DNA of 64,000 bases from Alphaproteobacteria bacterium (GTDB lineage Bacteria; Pseudomonadota; Alphaproteobacteria; Rhodospirillales; Rhodospirillaceae): positions 62,001 to 126,000 of the forward strand of contig JAURPI010000022.1 in NCBI GenBank assembly GCA_030835385.1, read 5' to 3'. Below the pieces are notes generated by a model. That model did no database searches and had not been told where the DNA came from. It saw only the letters and a program-made list of their open reading frames with translations. Position 1 is the first letter of the stretch. Each line of letters starts with the position of its first letter. Made by a program: the position numbers and the translations under genes. Positions 1-7,835 of the stretch are shown piece by piece.

Positions 1-739
1 CAACCATTCCCATCGTGGTCGGGCTGTAAATCTGTCCAACACAGTGCAGATAGGTCCGGGGCACGCCTTCCCAACCACCGTTTTTCAGCTCGAGCGTATC
101 AGACCACCCTCGTGCGGGGTGGCGTGTGATGCGGCGTTTTGCCCAGGCGATGTTCTCTTCATCGTCTGCGGGGACAATCATTTCCATAGGATATTCCTCA
201 AAGAAATCCATCTGGTACCCGTCGACAAATTTCTCTTTTCTCTTCAGCCAGTAGTCTGAGGGTGAACCGTCTTCTTTTCTGCTTACGCCACTGACGCGGT
301 CTCCATGCGGCACCAAGGCATCCAAAAAGACCAACCGCTTGATTCGCTTTTTCATGCGGTCGGCAACGCCTGTGATGGTCAAACCAGCGAAGGAGTGGCC
401 GACCAAGATCACATTTTGCAATTCTTCATACTCAATGATGTTGGCAATATCCGTGACGTGAGTGTCTAAGCCGACATCAGGGCTCATGAGGTGCTTGCGG
501 TCTCCGCACCCTGTGCAGGATGGTGCAAATACGTCATGTCCTCGGGCTGCTAGGTTGCGCCGCACATCGCGCCACTGCCATCCGCCATGCCAAGTGCCGT
601 GGACCAAAACAAAAGCTTTGCGCCCGGCGCTGCCGGAGTCACTTGCGGCGAGGGCGGTGCTGGCTGACAGCGCCGAAGCTGCGATGCCCAAGCCACTAGC
701 GACGGCGCGACGGGAGAGCCCTGATTTGTGAGCGGTCAT
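1..739 (-). CDS. Tat-exported alpha/beta hydrolase, 3' end beyond the window
   Basis: The reverse strand opens at ATG 739 and stays open to the window edge, so about 246 residues are visible and the C-terminus is missing. The N-terminus has a twin-arginine-like leader (SRRAVASG, then a hydrophobic Ala-rich stretch ending ALAA), pointing to export. The mature part shows the oxyanion-loop motif HGTWHGGW and the nucleophile elbow GHSFAG, typical of the small esterase group that includes plant methylesterases and pyrethroid-hydrolase-like enzymes. The catalytic His would lie past the edge. Substrate unknown; an ester or amide is likely. Divergent from the micro-ORF at 965. Confidence 0.85.
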   Translation of the reverse strand, partial: MTAHKSGLSRRAVASGLGIAASALSASTALAASDSGSAGRKAFVLVHGTWHGGWQWRDVRRNLAARGHDVFAPSCTGCGDRKHLMSPDVGLDTHVTDIANIIEYEELQNVILVGHSFAGLTITGVADRMKKRIKRLVFLDALVPHGDRVSGVSRKEDGSPSDYWLKRKEKFVDGYQMDFFEEYPMEMIVPADDEENIAWAKRRITRHPARGWSDTLELKNGGWEGVPRTYLHCVGQIYSPTTMGMV

Positions 740-964
740 GGCAGAAGTTCCTTGTTTTCTGTGGCTTTCAAAGCGAACAGGCCTTTTTTTGAGGTTTTTT
801 GCAACCCCAGGCGACCCTTTGCCGTTAGTGGTTGGTAAGGTCGGGCGGTTCAAGGAGTTCTCAAGTGTCGCCGTCTTGACCTGCACGCTTAGTCCTCATG
901 GACCGCTCGGCCTTGCCACCGTATCCCGGCGCTTTATGCGTCTTGTGTAAAATCGGAGGCTACA

Positions 965-1054
965 ATGGCCAAATATTATGCTCTCGCACTTTCACTTGCT
1001 TACCCTGCCGGCGCTGTCGCGTCTCAGCTTGGGATCACCGTCCTCGGGCTATAG
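965..1054 (+). CDS. possible 29-aa hydrophobic micro-ORF
   Basis: An ATG lies 5 nt after a strong Shine-Dalgarno (GGAGG at 955-959) and opens a 29-codon frame ending in TAG. The peptide is hydrophobic (MAKYYALALSLAYPAGAVAS, then QLGITVLGL), like a bare signal peptide. It could be a small membrane peptide, a leader, or the 5' stub of a lost secreted-protein gene. The only support is the ribosome site and composition. The rest of 740-1138 shows no other gene; it must hold the divergent promoters for this ORF and the hydrolase at 739. Confidence 0.3.
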   Translation: MAKYYALALSLAYPAGAVASQLGITVLGL

Positions 1055-1082
1055 AGAGCCACACCAAAGTCGTACTACGCAC

Positions 1083-1128
1083 GCTTAACCTCTGCTTGGG
1101 TCTTTTGACAAGCAGAGGAGTGTTAAGC
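1083..1128 (-). terminator. inverted repeat, probable transcription end of the minus-strand cluster
   Basis: GCTTAAC and CTCTGCTTG pair with CAAGCAGAG and GTTAAGC around an 8-10 nt loop, with one small interruption. It begins 11 bp after the stop codon at 1139, where a terminator of the long minus-strand gene run would be expected. There is no clear U-tract, so termination could be weak or the hairpin could instead protect the mRNA end. Confidence 0.5.
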
Positions 1129-1138
1129 AGTGAGGCAA

Positions 1139-1486
1139 TCAGTCTTCAAGCTCCGTGTTTTTGCCGTCACCTTTTTGTTGTAACGAGTCCAGTTCGTCTT
1201 GGACGGTTTTGAGCACACGAGCTATGTAGGCGCTGCGGCGTTCTGTACGAACTGCATTGACGTCATCTGGAATTTCGTAGTGCTCTATATCATCGACTTT
1301 AAAGAGACCGTTGCTTTCGATGAGGCGCTCTACTGTGTCGAGGCGATCTCGCGTCACCGACAGTTCACCCATGAGGGTCAGAACCATTGAAAGCAGTTTA
1401 TCTACGGTGGGGTCGGCAAAGTACTGCGGCTTTTTGCCTTTGGCTGTGCGTGGCAGTTTGATTTTCTTTTGATCATCTTTGGGCAT
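1139..1486 (-). CDS. small helical protein of the methyltransferase-associated family (copy A)
   Basis: 115 residues from ATG 1486; an ATG four codons upstream is less likely because the paralogues at 4231 and 4566 start at the matching place and GAAGG lies at the right distance for the second ATG. Shared pattern: basic N-terminus (KIKLPRTAKGKK), then an F-DP-xD-LL segment, a helix ending in DRLDTVERL, an acidic stretch with DDIE, and a C-terminal helix with ERRSAYIARV. No catalytic motif is visible, and the helices look amphipathic or coiled-coil. It follows methyltransferase A by 44 bp in the same direction. I know no named function; a binding partner or chaperone of the adjacent methyltransferase is a guess from the repeated pairing. 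Confidence 0.75.
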   Translation of the reverse strand: MPKDDQKKIKLPRTAKGKKPQYFADPTVDKLLSMVLTLMGELSVTRDRLDTVERLIESNGLFKVDDIEHYEIPDDVNAVRTERRSAYIARVLKTVQDELDSLQQKGDGKNTELED

Positions 1487-1530
1487 GGTGCGTCCCATCC
1501 TTCTTTGCAGTCGTTCTGTTGATTATCGTT

Positions 1531-2661
1531 CTATTTGATCGCCATGGTGATGGGGAATTCGAAGCCATCGTCGGCGTAAGGCGTTTGATCTTCCATCCAA
1601 AATGATCCGGCCGATTTTGGAAGAATGTTCTCATCTTTAAAGCCGGCCTTGCGGCAGAGCTCAGGCATATCCATGTCGCGCAACTGGGCGAAGAAGTGTT
1701 CGTTGTTGTTGTATATTTCCCACTCGAACAGGAACCCTTCCAGGGGTGGTTGGCCATGAGCTTGCGGCAAATCCATATGCATCATCACCCCGCCGGGCTT
1801 GAGCAAGCGGTAGGATTCATTGAAAACGTTCTGAATTGCCGTGCGTGATGTTTCGTGCAGGAGAATATGGGACATCACAATGTCGAAGCTCTCATCTTCA
1901 AAATTGGTGTGCTCCGCATTCTGCTGACTGAAATGTACGGCAGCGCCTATCGCCTCGGCGCGTGCATGACCATAACGTAGCACCGGAGCACCAACATCCA
2001 GGCCATGGCATTCGGCGTCTGGCATTTGCTGGGCCCAATAGGTGATGGAACCGCCGATGGTGCAGCCCATGTCCAGGATGCGTTTCGGTTTGGCATCGGG
2101 AAATTCGTTCTTGAAAAAGCCATAGGTGATTTGGCCGAGGGCGTTGTTGCCGGTGCCAAGACCACCCATGGAATAAATATAGGTGCCCCAGTCGTACATC
2201 GCGCCGGCGGCGACATCGTCATCGATTTGATCCGAATGATACGCACCCGGTTGCAAATGGATATCTGCAGCCACGTGATACTTCGGTGTTTCTAGATCTG
2301 GGTCGAGGGTCAACGATCCCTTGTTTCCCGGCTTGCGCGACTTTTCAATGAGCTCTGGCAATTGACGCTCAACCGAATCAATCACTGAATCCCAGATCAT
2401 TTCCTGACTGTTGCGCTGCATGGCGCTCCAGAAGGAATAGTAGGGATCATGGGTCATGACTCGGCGTACTTCATGACGCGTTTCCGGTTCCCGGCCTTTA
2501 TCCTTAATGAACTGAGGAAGAACCCGATTGTAATAGGTCGGGAAGTTTCCTGGGAAAACCTGGCTGGCCAAATGGACGCGGAAATCATTGACGAAAGACT
2601 GGCGTGACTCTTCGTCGTGAACGCGCTTTGCAAGCATGCTGTGGTCTGAAAGAGGGATCAT
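1531..2661 (-). CDS. class I SAM-dependent methyltransferase, paralogue A
   Basis: 376 residues; start supported by CGGAG 6 nt upstream of ATG. Residues 1-190 form an N-terminal region shared with three paralogues in this window (conserved AADIH, GxYHS and a Tyr/Trp-rich stretch). The Rossmann methyltransferase fold follows: motif I ILDMGCTIGG at 195-204, the acidic-loop segment LDVGAPVLRYGHARA near 221-235, the family signature LHETSRTA near 268-275, and LLKPGG at 286-291. It should transfer a methyl group from S-adenosylmethionine; the acceptor is unknown. It is the most divergent and shortest of the four copies. It follows the MmgE/PrpD gene and precedes a small family protein. Confidence 0.88.
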   Translation of the reverse strand: MIPLSDHSMLAKRVHDEESRQSFVNDFRVHLASQVFPGNFPTYYNRVLPQFIKDKGREPETRHEVRRVMTHDPYYSFWSAMQRNSQEMIWDSVIDSVERQLPELIEKSRKPGNKGSLTLDPDLETPKYHVAADIHLQPGAYHSDQIDDDVAAGAMYDWGTYIYSMGGLGTGNNALGQITYGFFKNEFPDAKPKRILDMGCTIGGSITYWAQQMPDAECHGLDVGAPVLRYGHARAEAIGAAVHFSQQNAEHTNFEDESFDIVMSHILLHETSRTAIQNVFNESYRLLKPGGVMMHMDLPQAHGQPPLEGFLFEWEIYNNNEHFFAQLRDMDMPELCRKAGFKDENILPKSAGSFWMEDQTPYADDGFEFPITMAIK

Positions 2662-2833
2662 GGAAATCTCCGCTGCAATCGTTTGGTGATGGGCTGCACC
2701 TTATCGGGGTCAGCAAAGGAGGCGAGTCCTCTGCCTTGGGCGATCATCTGTTGGTCAGAGTATCGCCGGGCTTTGCGGCCAATTCAAAGGATTACAGCGT
2801 CCGGTGCATTGACCTTCGTCAAGCGGGGTGTAG

Positions 2834-4222
2834 CTAGGTCGCCGGGCAGACCTGGTCGACTAATACGGCGGTGTCGTCCAGCGTCTCGAGTTGTTCAATG
2901 ATGCCAATCAATGCTTCCCCTCGGGCGCGCGGCATCTCTGACTTGGCCGCTGACCAACAGGCCCAGAACTTTTCAAGTTGGCGGTCACGCGGCAGGGGAT
3001 TGAGGGGGTCACCAATAGCGCGCTCAATTGTCAGGCTGTGTTCCGTCCCATCTTTTAAGACGACAGATATAGACTGCGGTCCAAACGCATTGAGATCAGG
3101 ATTGTCATCTTCAATAACGGTGACGCGACGGGCCAAGTCGTGGGTGGTTTCGTTGGCCAAGGCATCGATCGCAAAGTCGTGTTGGGTCACTGTACCGTTC
3201 AACAACGTAGCCGCGCAGACATAGCCGAGGCACAGCTTTGCGTAGTTCGGTTGTGGGTTTGGAATATCTGGCCGTCCGACGAGGCGATTGGCCAGAGGCG
3301 GAACGCGACACGTTACGGTCTGCACGTCATCTGCTGTAAACCCGTGTTCAGCGGTGAGACGTTGCAACGCATCAACGGCAAAGTGGGTAAGTCGACCAGA
3401 CGGAAACGGCTTATGCCCGACTTCACAGAGGCGAAAGACTTTGCCCCATTGAGACCACGCCGGCTCCAGGTCGTAGTCACCCTCCATCAGAACAAGGTAG
3501 CCGTACATACCCGTCAGAATATCTTTTGGCCCTTCGATCCCGGCATCGGCCAGATCGCAGGCGACCAAGGCATTGCGCGCGGCGAAGCCAACCTGCAACC
3601 CCAGCAGTCGCGAGCCTTCAATATGGGCCTGCATATTGCCGCCCGCTTGGCCGTAGTACAGGCCGAGAGCGTTATGGAGCTGGGGACCGTCGAAGCCGCG
3701 CAGCAGGGATACCGCGGTTGTTGCGCCAAAGCCGCCGGTCAGGGCCGGTCGGAAAAATCTCATAGGCGCGTTTGAAGATGTAGCAATGGAGCACGAGACA
3801 TCAATGCCCATGGCGATGGCCCGAATGAGATCGCGTCCGTTGATCTTGCGTCCTAGTCCGGCCTGCCGATCGACTTCTGCCATGGTCGCAGCCATGAGGG
3901 TGGACATGGGGTGAAGCACGCCGCCTTCATGGACGCAGTCGAATTCTAGGCAGTGAATTTGGTAGGCGTTGACGACAGCGGCGCTGGTTGGTGGTAAGCG
4001 ATCCGGGCGCGCCCATACTCTCGCGCCGTCTCCGGTTCCCCAAAGCTGTGCTGCTGTAAGGGCTTCATCTGACGATGGGCCAGTCGATCCCGCTAGCGCA
4101 CAAGAGAACGTATCAAGGACAAATATTTTAGCTGCCTCGACGGCGGCTGCGGGAAGATCTTCGAATCCGGTGCCCATAACATGGGCGACCATTGGCTCAA
4201 CCGGATTGCCTTGAGATGTCAC
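2834..4222 (-). CDS. MmgE/PrpD family protein
   Basis: 462 residues from a GTG at 4222; an ATG at 4192 (MVAHVMGTGF) is an equally reasonable start and gives 452 residues. The N-terminal part matches the all-helical MmgE/PrpD domain (FEDLP, then VLDTFSCALAGS), followed by HCLEFDCVHEGG and GFGATTA. The family includes 2-methylcitrate dehydratase and cis-aconitate decarboxylase, cytosolic lyases acting on tricarboxylic acids, but many members are uncharacterised. It is embedded between the small-protein pair and methyltransferase A, 8 bp after the gene at 4231. With the CoA-transferase and HMG-CoA-lyase-like genes nearby it may process a branched organic acid; that is inference. Confidence 0.85.
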   Translation of the reverse strand: MTSQGNPVEPMVAHVMGTGFEDLPAAAVEAAKIFVLDTFSCALAGSTGPSSDEALTAAQLWGTGDGARVWARPDRLPPTSAAVVNAYQIHCLEFDCVHEGGVLHPMSTLMAATMAEVDRQAGLGRKINGRDLIRAIAMGIDVSCSIATSSNAPMRFFRPALTGGFGATTAVSLLRGFDGPQLHNALGLYYGQAGGNMQAHIEGSRLLGLQVGFAARNALVACDLADAGIEGPKDILTGMYGYLVLMEGDYDLEPAWSQWGKVFRLCEVGHKPFPSGRLTHFAVDALQRLTAEHGFTADDVQTVTCRVPPLANRLVGRPDIPNPQPNYAKLCLGYVCAATLLNGTVTQHDFAIDALANETTHDLARRVTVIEDDNPDLNAFGPQSISVVLKDGTEHSLTIERAIGDPLNPLPRDRQLEKFWACWSAAKSEMPRARGEALIGIIEQLETLDDTAVLVDQVCPAT

Positions 4223-4230
4223 AGGTCAGA

Positions 4231-4539
4231 TCAATCTTTTGGACCAGGTTCCGGATGCATGCGAAAGACCCGCTTCAAATAGGCTTCACGCCGTTCATTG
4301 CGCACCGCTTCAACATCTTCATTTGGGCGATAAGCCTCTATGTCATCGCGGCTAATGGTTCCCTTGTCATCCAGCAGACGCTCCACAGTGTCTAAGCGGT
4401 CGTAGACCACAGACACCTCGGCCGATAGTTCCAGGATAAACGTCATCATTTGATCAATCGCGGGATCGTCGAAAAAGACTGATCGTTTGCCCTTGGCGTC
4501 GCGGGGGAGGGTGATCTTGGGTTCTGCTTTCTGTGTCAT
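4231..4539 (-). CDS. small helical protein of the methyltransferase-associated family (copy B2)
   Basis: 102 residues. It carries the same sequence pattern as the proteins at 4566 and 1139: KITLPRDAKGKR, FFDDPAIDQMM, YDRLDTVERLL, DDIEAYRPNED and an R-RRE-YLKRVFR helix. It ends in a Pro-rich, charged tail. No enzyme motif or membrane segment is visible. It lies 26 bp after copy B1 and 8 bp before the MmgE/PrpD gene, so the genes are probably co-transcribed. Function unknown; the two adjacent copies could form a heterodimer. Confidence 0.75.
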   Translation of the reverse strand: MTQKAEPKITLPRDAKGKRSVFFDDPAIDQMMTFILELSAEVSVVYDRLDTVERLLDDKGTISRDDIEAYRPNEDVEAVRNERREAYLKRVFRMHPEPGPKD

Positions 4540-4565
4540 CTCTGTACTCGTTTTGTGGGCCGGTC

Positions 4566-4919
4566 TTAGGATTTGGCCAGTTCGTCCATCAGGGCGTTGT
4601 ATTCGTCCATTTTGTCGTGGGCCACAAGTGTTTCTCGCTCTTCCCTGATAATGCGAAACAATCGCGATATGTAGTCGTTGCGCCGATCGTTCCGTTCGTC
4701 TTCAACACCTTGATCCGGTCTAAAGGCCTCAATGTCATCGCGGCTCAGCGTGCCCTTCTTATCGAGCAGGCGTTCGATGGTGTCGACCCGGTCGTAAAGA
4801 ACAGACATCTCAGCTGACATCGCCATAACAATAGCCATAAGTTGATCGATGGCCGGGTCGTCGAAAAACGCTGGCCGCTTACCACGATTTACCGGGGTGA
4901 TCTTGATGTCGTCACTCAT
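4566..4919 (-). CDS. small helical protein of the methyltransferase-associated family (copy B1)
   Basis: 117 residues from ATG 4919 (MSDDIKITPVNRGKR). This start is preferred over the longer open frame because AAGGG, which overlaps the stop codon of methyltransferase B, sits correctly upstream, and because the paralogues begin at the same point. It contains FFDDPAIDQLM, YDRVDTIERLLDKKG and DDIEAFRPD, followed by a long charged C-terminal helix. The 7-bp gap to the methyltransferase stop implies translational coupling. Function unknown. Confidence 0.78.
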   Translation of the reverse strand: MSDDIKITPVNRGKRPAFFDDPAIDQLMAIVMAMSAEMSVLYDRVDTIERLLDKKGTLSRDDIEAFRPDQGVEDERNDRRNDYISRLFRIIREERETLVAHDKMDEYNALMDELAKS

Positions 4920-4926
4920 TGCGTTG

Positions 4927-6117
4927 TCATCCCTTTTTCCATGCGCCCCAGCCGGTCCAATGTATTGATTCACCCAGGCGGCCATACCGCTCGGCTTTGT
5001 TTTCTGGACCGGAAGCCGCAGCTTCGAAAATCTCCTGCGGAACGGAGTAAACGTCCGGCGTCATCACTTCCATATAGTCTTCGTCACTGAACCCGGCGTC
5101 CGCATAGGCGGCCTTTAGGTCGGTTGATGTAAACGCCTGATAAAACGGCTCGTTGTTATAGTAGGAGTCCCAGTCGATATAGAAGGCGTCGAAAGGGTCC
5201 ATTTCGGCAGTGCGCGGTAGCTCCATGTGAATCATCAGTCCGCCGGGCTTTAGGACTCGGTGGCATTCAGAGAGTATTTTTTTCATCGCGGTACGAGATG
5301 TTTCATGAAACGTGACGACGGACAGCACGAGGTCGAAGCTCTCGTCCTCGAACGACATATCTTCCCCATTCATTTGATGCAGGTGCATGGGCTGGTTGAG
5401 GGACTCTGCCCGTCCGTGGGCGTAACGTAAAACGGGAGCACTGACATCGATCGCGTGAACTTCGGAGTCAGGGTATATGTCGACAAACGGTAGGATGTTG
5501 TGTCCCACGGTGCAGCCGATATCTAGAATTCGTTCAGGCCGGAAATCGGGGAACCGAATTTTTAAATGTTGAGCAAGGGATCGACCAATTGAATCGCCGT
5601 ACGGTCCGCCATGACCGCCAGCATAGACATACACGCCCCGGTCATACAGTGCGCCTTGCGATACATCTCCCGGTGCCCGTTCTGAGTGATAGTTACCAGG
5701 CATAAGGTGAATGTCGCTGGCGGTCACGTAGCGCGGTACGTCAACTTCAGGGTTTAGAGTCAAAGACCCCTTTGGCGTTTTGGCGAGTGCGGTGGCCTTG
5801 GAATTGAGGTCGGGTTGGGCGCGCTCAATGGAGGGGATGATGGAGTCCCAAATCATTTCTTGGGCTGAGCGCATCATACTCGACCATGTTCTGCAGTAGG
5901 GGTCATCCATCATTGCATGCCGGACTTCATGTTCGTCCTTCGGCGCACGCCCTTTGTTTTTTTCAAAACTTGGTTTGACCCGTGATTCATAAACGCCACG
6001 CAACCCTCCACCGATTTCTTGCAGGGTAAACATGCGCAGGGCAGACACATAGGACTGCAGCGCGTATTCATCGTGCGTGGAATCAACGGTCAAGCCGTGC
6101 GGAGCTTGTGAAGCCAT
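4927..6117 (-). CDS. class I SAM-dependent methyltransferase, paralogue B
   Basis: 396 residues; an ideal ribosome site (AAGGAG, 6 nt spacer) precedes ATG 6117. The long N-terminal region carries SDIHLMPGNYHSER near 134-147. Motif I is ILDIGCTVG at 197-205, the adenosine-binding segment is AIDVSAPVLRY near 222-232, HETSRTA lies near 271-277, and LKPGG follows. Close in architecture to paralogues C and D. Acceptor unknown. Its stop codon is next to the ribosome site of small protein B1, so the two are expressed as a pair. Confidence 0.9.
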   Translation of the reverse strand: MASQAPHGLTVDSTHDEYALQSYVSALRMFTLQEIGGGLRGVYESRVKPSFEKNKGRAPKDEHEVRHAMMDDPYCRTWSSMMRSAQEMIWDSIIPSIERAQPDLNSKATALAKTPKGSLTLNPEVDVPRYVTASDIHLMPGNYHSERAPGDVSQGALYDRGVYVYAGGHGGPYGDSIGRSLAQHLKIRFPDFRPERILDIGCTVGHNILPFVDIYPDSEVHAIDVSAPVLRYAHGRAESLNQPMHLHQMNGEDMSFEDESFDLVLSVVTFHETSRTAMKKILSECHRVLKPGGLMIHMELPRTAEMDPFDAFYIDWDSYYNNEPFYQAFTSTDLKAAYADAGFSDEDYMEVMTPDVYSVPQEIFEAAASGPENKAERYGRLGESIHWTGWGAWKKG

Positions 6118-6187
6118 GAGAATCTCCTTAGATGAAGTGTCATCATAGTCTAAGAAGTAATCTGAACGAGTCTAGAGACGCCGAAGA

Positions 6188-6513
6188 TTAGGGGCCAGCA
6201 GGCGGAGGTTGTGCCATAAACAGCCCATGGCCGCCTGGTTCTATCAGGATCATTTCTTTTTCAGGCGGATAATTCTCAGCTTTTGCAGCCTCTTCTGGGG
6301 TCATTAACACCTTGTAACCGCCCGCCACGACGCGCTCGTAGACAGCGTTAACGTCCTCTGCGGAGAGGGCTAGAGTTGTCGCCTTTGCAGTGTTGGCGGC
6401 GGCATCGATGGTCATGCCCGGCGCAGATCTGCCATGCTGGCGTCTTCATGGCTGTCTGACCAAGCGGTTGACGTGGCGATGACTGAGATAACAGCCGCGG
6501 CGAGTAAGCGCAC
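6188..6513 (-). pseudogene. remnant of a secreted VOC (glyoxalase-fold) protein
   Basis: Two open frames overlap at ATGA. The first (GTG 6513 to TGA 6412) encodes only a signal peptide plus linker (VRLLAAAVISVIATSTAWS, then DSHEDASMADLRRA). The second (ATG 6415 to 6188, 75 aa) encodes one VOC module: a first strand, helix VNAVYERVVAGG, and C-terminal strands with LIEPGGHGLFMAQ. One extra base at the junction would fuse them, but even then the protein would be about 108 aa, one module instead of two, so the N-terminal module also seems lost. A complete secreted VOC gene exists at 36052. It lies directly after the flavin monooxygenase gene. Confidence 0.6.
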
Positions 6514-6523
6514 CGTGTCGCCC

Positions 6524-7693
6524 TTAAACCGGAACCGTGCCGGGGTTGTACTCGAACAAACCAATGCTTTCTTCGTTCTTGTGTTTTGAGTCGTCGTACT
6601 CGCTAGGGTTATCGCTTTGCAGGCGTTCGCGAGCGGCGCGTGACTTGACTAAGACATAATTCGCACGCTCTTTGCGAGCGGCTTCATAGCGTGAGAGGGC
6701 TTCATCAATTGTATCCGACGCGCCAAACGCTCGACCAAGAACGACACCGTCTTCGATCCCCATAGCGGCACCCATGCCCATAAATGGCAACATCGGGTGC
6801 GCTGCATCACCGAGCAAAGTCACGCGGCCTTTGGTCCATTGCTCCAAAGGGTCGCGATCATAAAGCGCCCATTTAAAGACTTTATCTTCGGGAGCAGCTT
6901 TGATGAGATCACTGACGCGCGGATGCCAGTCGCCAAACTCTTCAAGCAGTTCTTCTTGGGTTACCGGAATTGACCACCCTTCTTCGTCCCAGCCGTCGCG
7001 ACGAACAAAAGCGACAAAGTTAATCACGCTGCCATTGCGAACGAGGTATCGCGTAAATGCCTTGCGCGGTGCTATGGCCACGCCGGACGGAGGCGTAACC
7101 AAATCGTCTGACAGGTCACCCTTGTTGACGAGACCGCGATAGGCAACGTTACCGGTGAACTTTGGGTCTTCAGGGCCGAACATATCGGTCCGTACCGCAG
7201 AGCGAATCCCGTCCGCACCAATCACAACATCGCAGGAGACCTTGTTGCAATTGGTGAATGTGATTTCAATGCCATCGTCTGTTTCGACACAGCTTGAAAA
7301 GGCGTGATCAAGAACCAAACAGTTGGGATCCGTAGCTTTGGCTTTGGCCGAAAGCATATCGTGCAAATCGGCGCGATGAATTTGATAGTAGTACGCGCCA
7401 TATTTTTGGAAAGGAATTTCACCTCGCTTGGTCTCAACCAGTATTTCCCCAGTCTGGTAGTGCATGATTGCTTGTGCTTCGGGGACGTTGGCACGTTTCT
7501 TTAGATCCTCCGCCAAACCGACGTATTCAAGTCCGTGGGTGGAGTTCGGGCTTATTGTCAGACCTGCACCAACCTCGCCAAGTTGGGGAGCGAGCTCATA
7601 GACAACAGGCTTAAACCCATTCTTTTGGAGAGAGAGGGCGGCCGTGAGTCCAGCCATGCCTGCGCCAATTACAGCGATGCGAATATCTTTCAT
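6524..7693 (-). CDS. FAD-dependent aromatic-ring monooxygenase (salicylate hydroxylase-like)
   Basis: 389 residues from ATG 7693 (MKDIRIAVIGAGMAG); an in-frame GTG at 7741 adds 16 poorly conserved residues without a ribosome site. Group A flavoprotein hydroxylase features are present: the GxGxxG dinucleotide fold at 10-15, the DG motif (IGADGIRSAVR), and the GD motif (LLGDAAHPMLPFMGMG). These enzymes use NAD(P)H and oxygen to hydroxylate an aromatic or N-heteroaromatic ring, sometimes with decarboxylation. Substrate cannot be read from sequence. It sits in the minus-strand cluster between methyltransferases B and C. Confidence 0.88.
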   Translation of the reverse strand: MKDIRIAVIGAGMAGLTAALSLQKNGFKPVVYELAPQLGEVGAGLTISPNSTHGLEYVGLAEDLKKRANVPEAQAIMHYQTGEILVETKRGEIPFQKYGAYYYQIHRADLHDMLSAKAKATDPNCLVLDHAFSSCVETDDGIEITFTNCNKVSCDVVIGADGIRSAVRTDMFGPEDPKFTGNVAYRGLVNKGDLSDDLVTPPSGVAIAPRKAFTRYLVRNGSVINFVAFVRRDGWDEEGWSIPVTQEELLEEFGDWHPRVSDLIKAAPEDKVFKWALYDRDPLEQWTKGRVTLLGDAAHPMLPFMGMGAAMGIEDGVVLGRAFGASDTIDEALSRYEAARKERANYVLVKSRAARERLQSDNPSEYDDSKHKNEESIGLFEYNPGTVPV

Positions 7694-7835
7694 GGGTGCG
7701 TCGTATCCTAAACAAGCGTGTTTTTTATTTTCGTTACCCACCTAGAGCGCATTCAAGAAGGCGCGACAATCCGCTTGGGATTGTAAATCCAAGTAGCGGT
7801 CGTTTACCTGTCAGTTTGTGAGGTGCGAGTGAGAG

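Noticed and set aside
898-1212. 104-codon plus-strand frame in the left intergenic region
   Set aside because: Cys/Arg-rich shadow composition, no ribosome site, and it runs into the opposite-strand small family gene.
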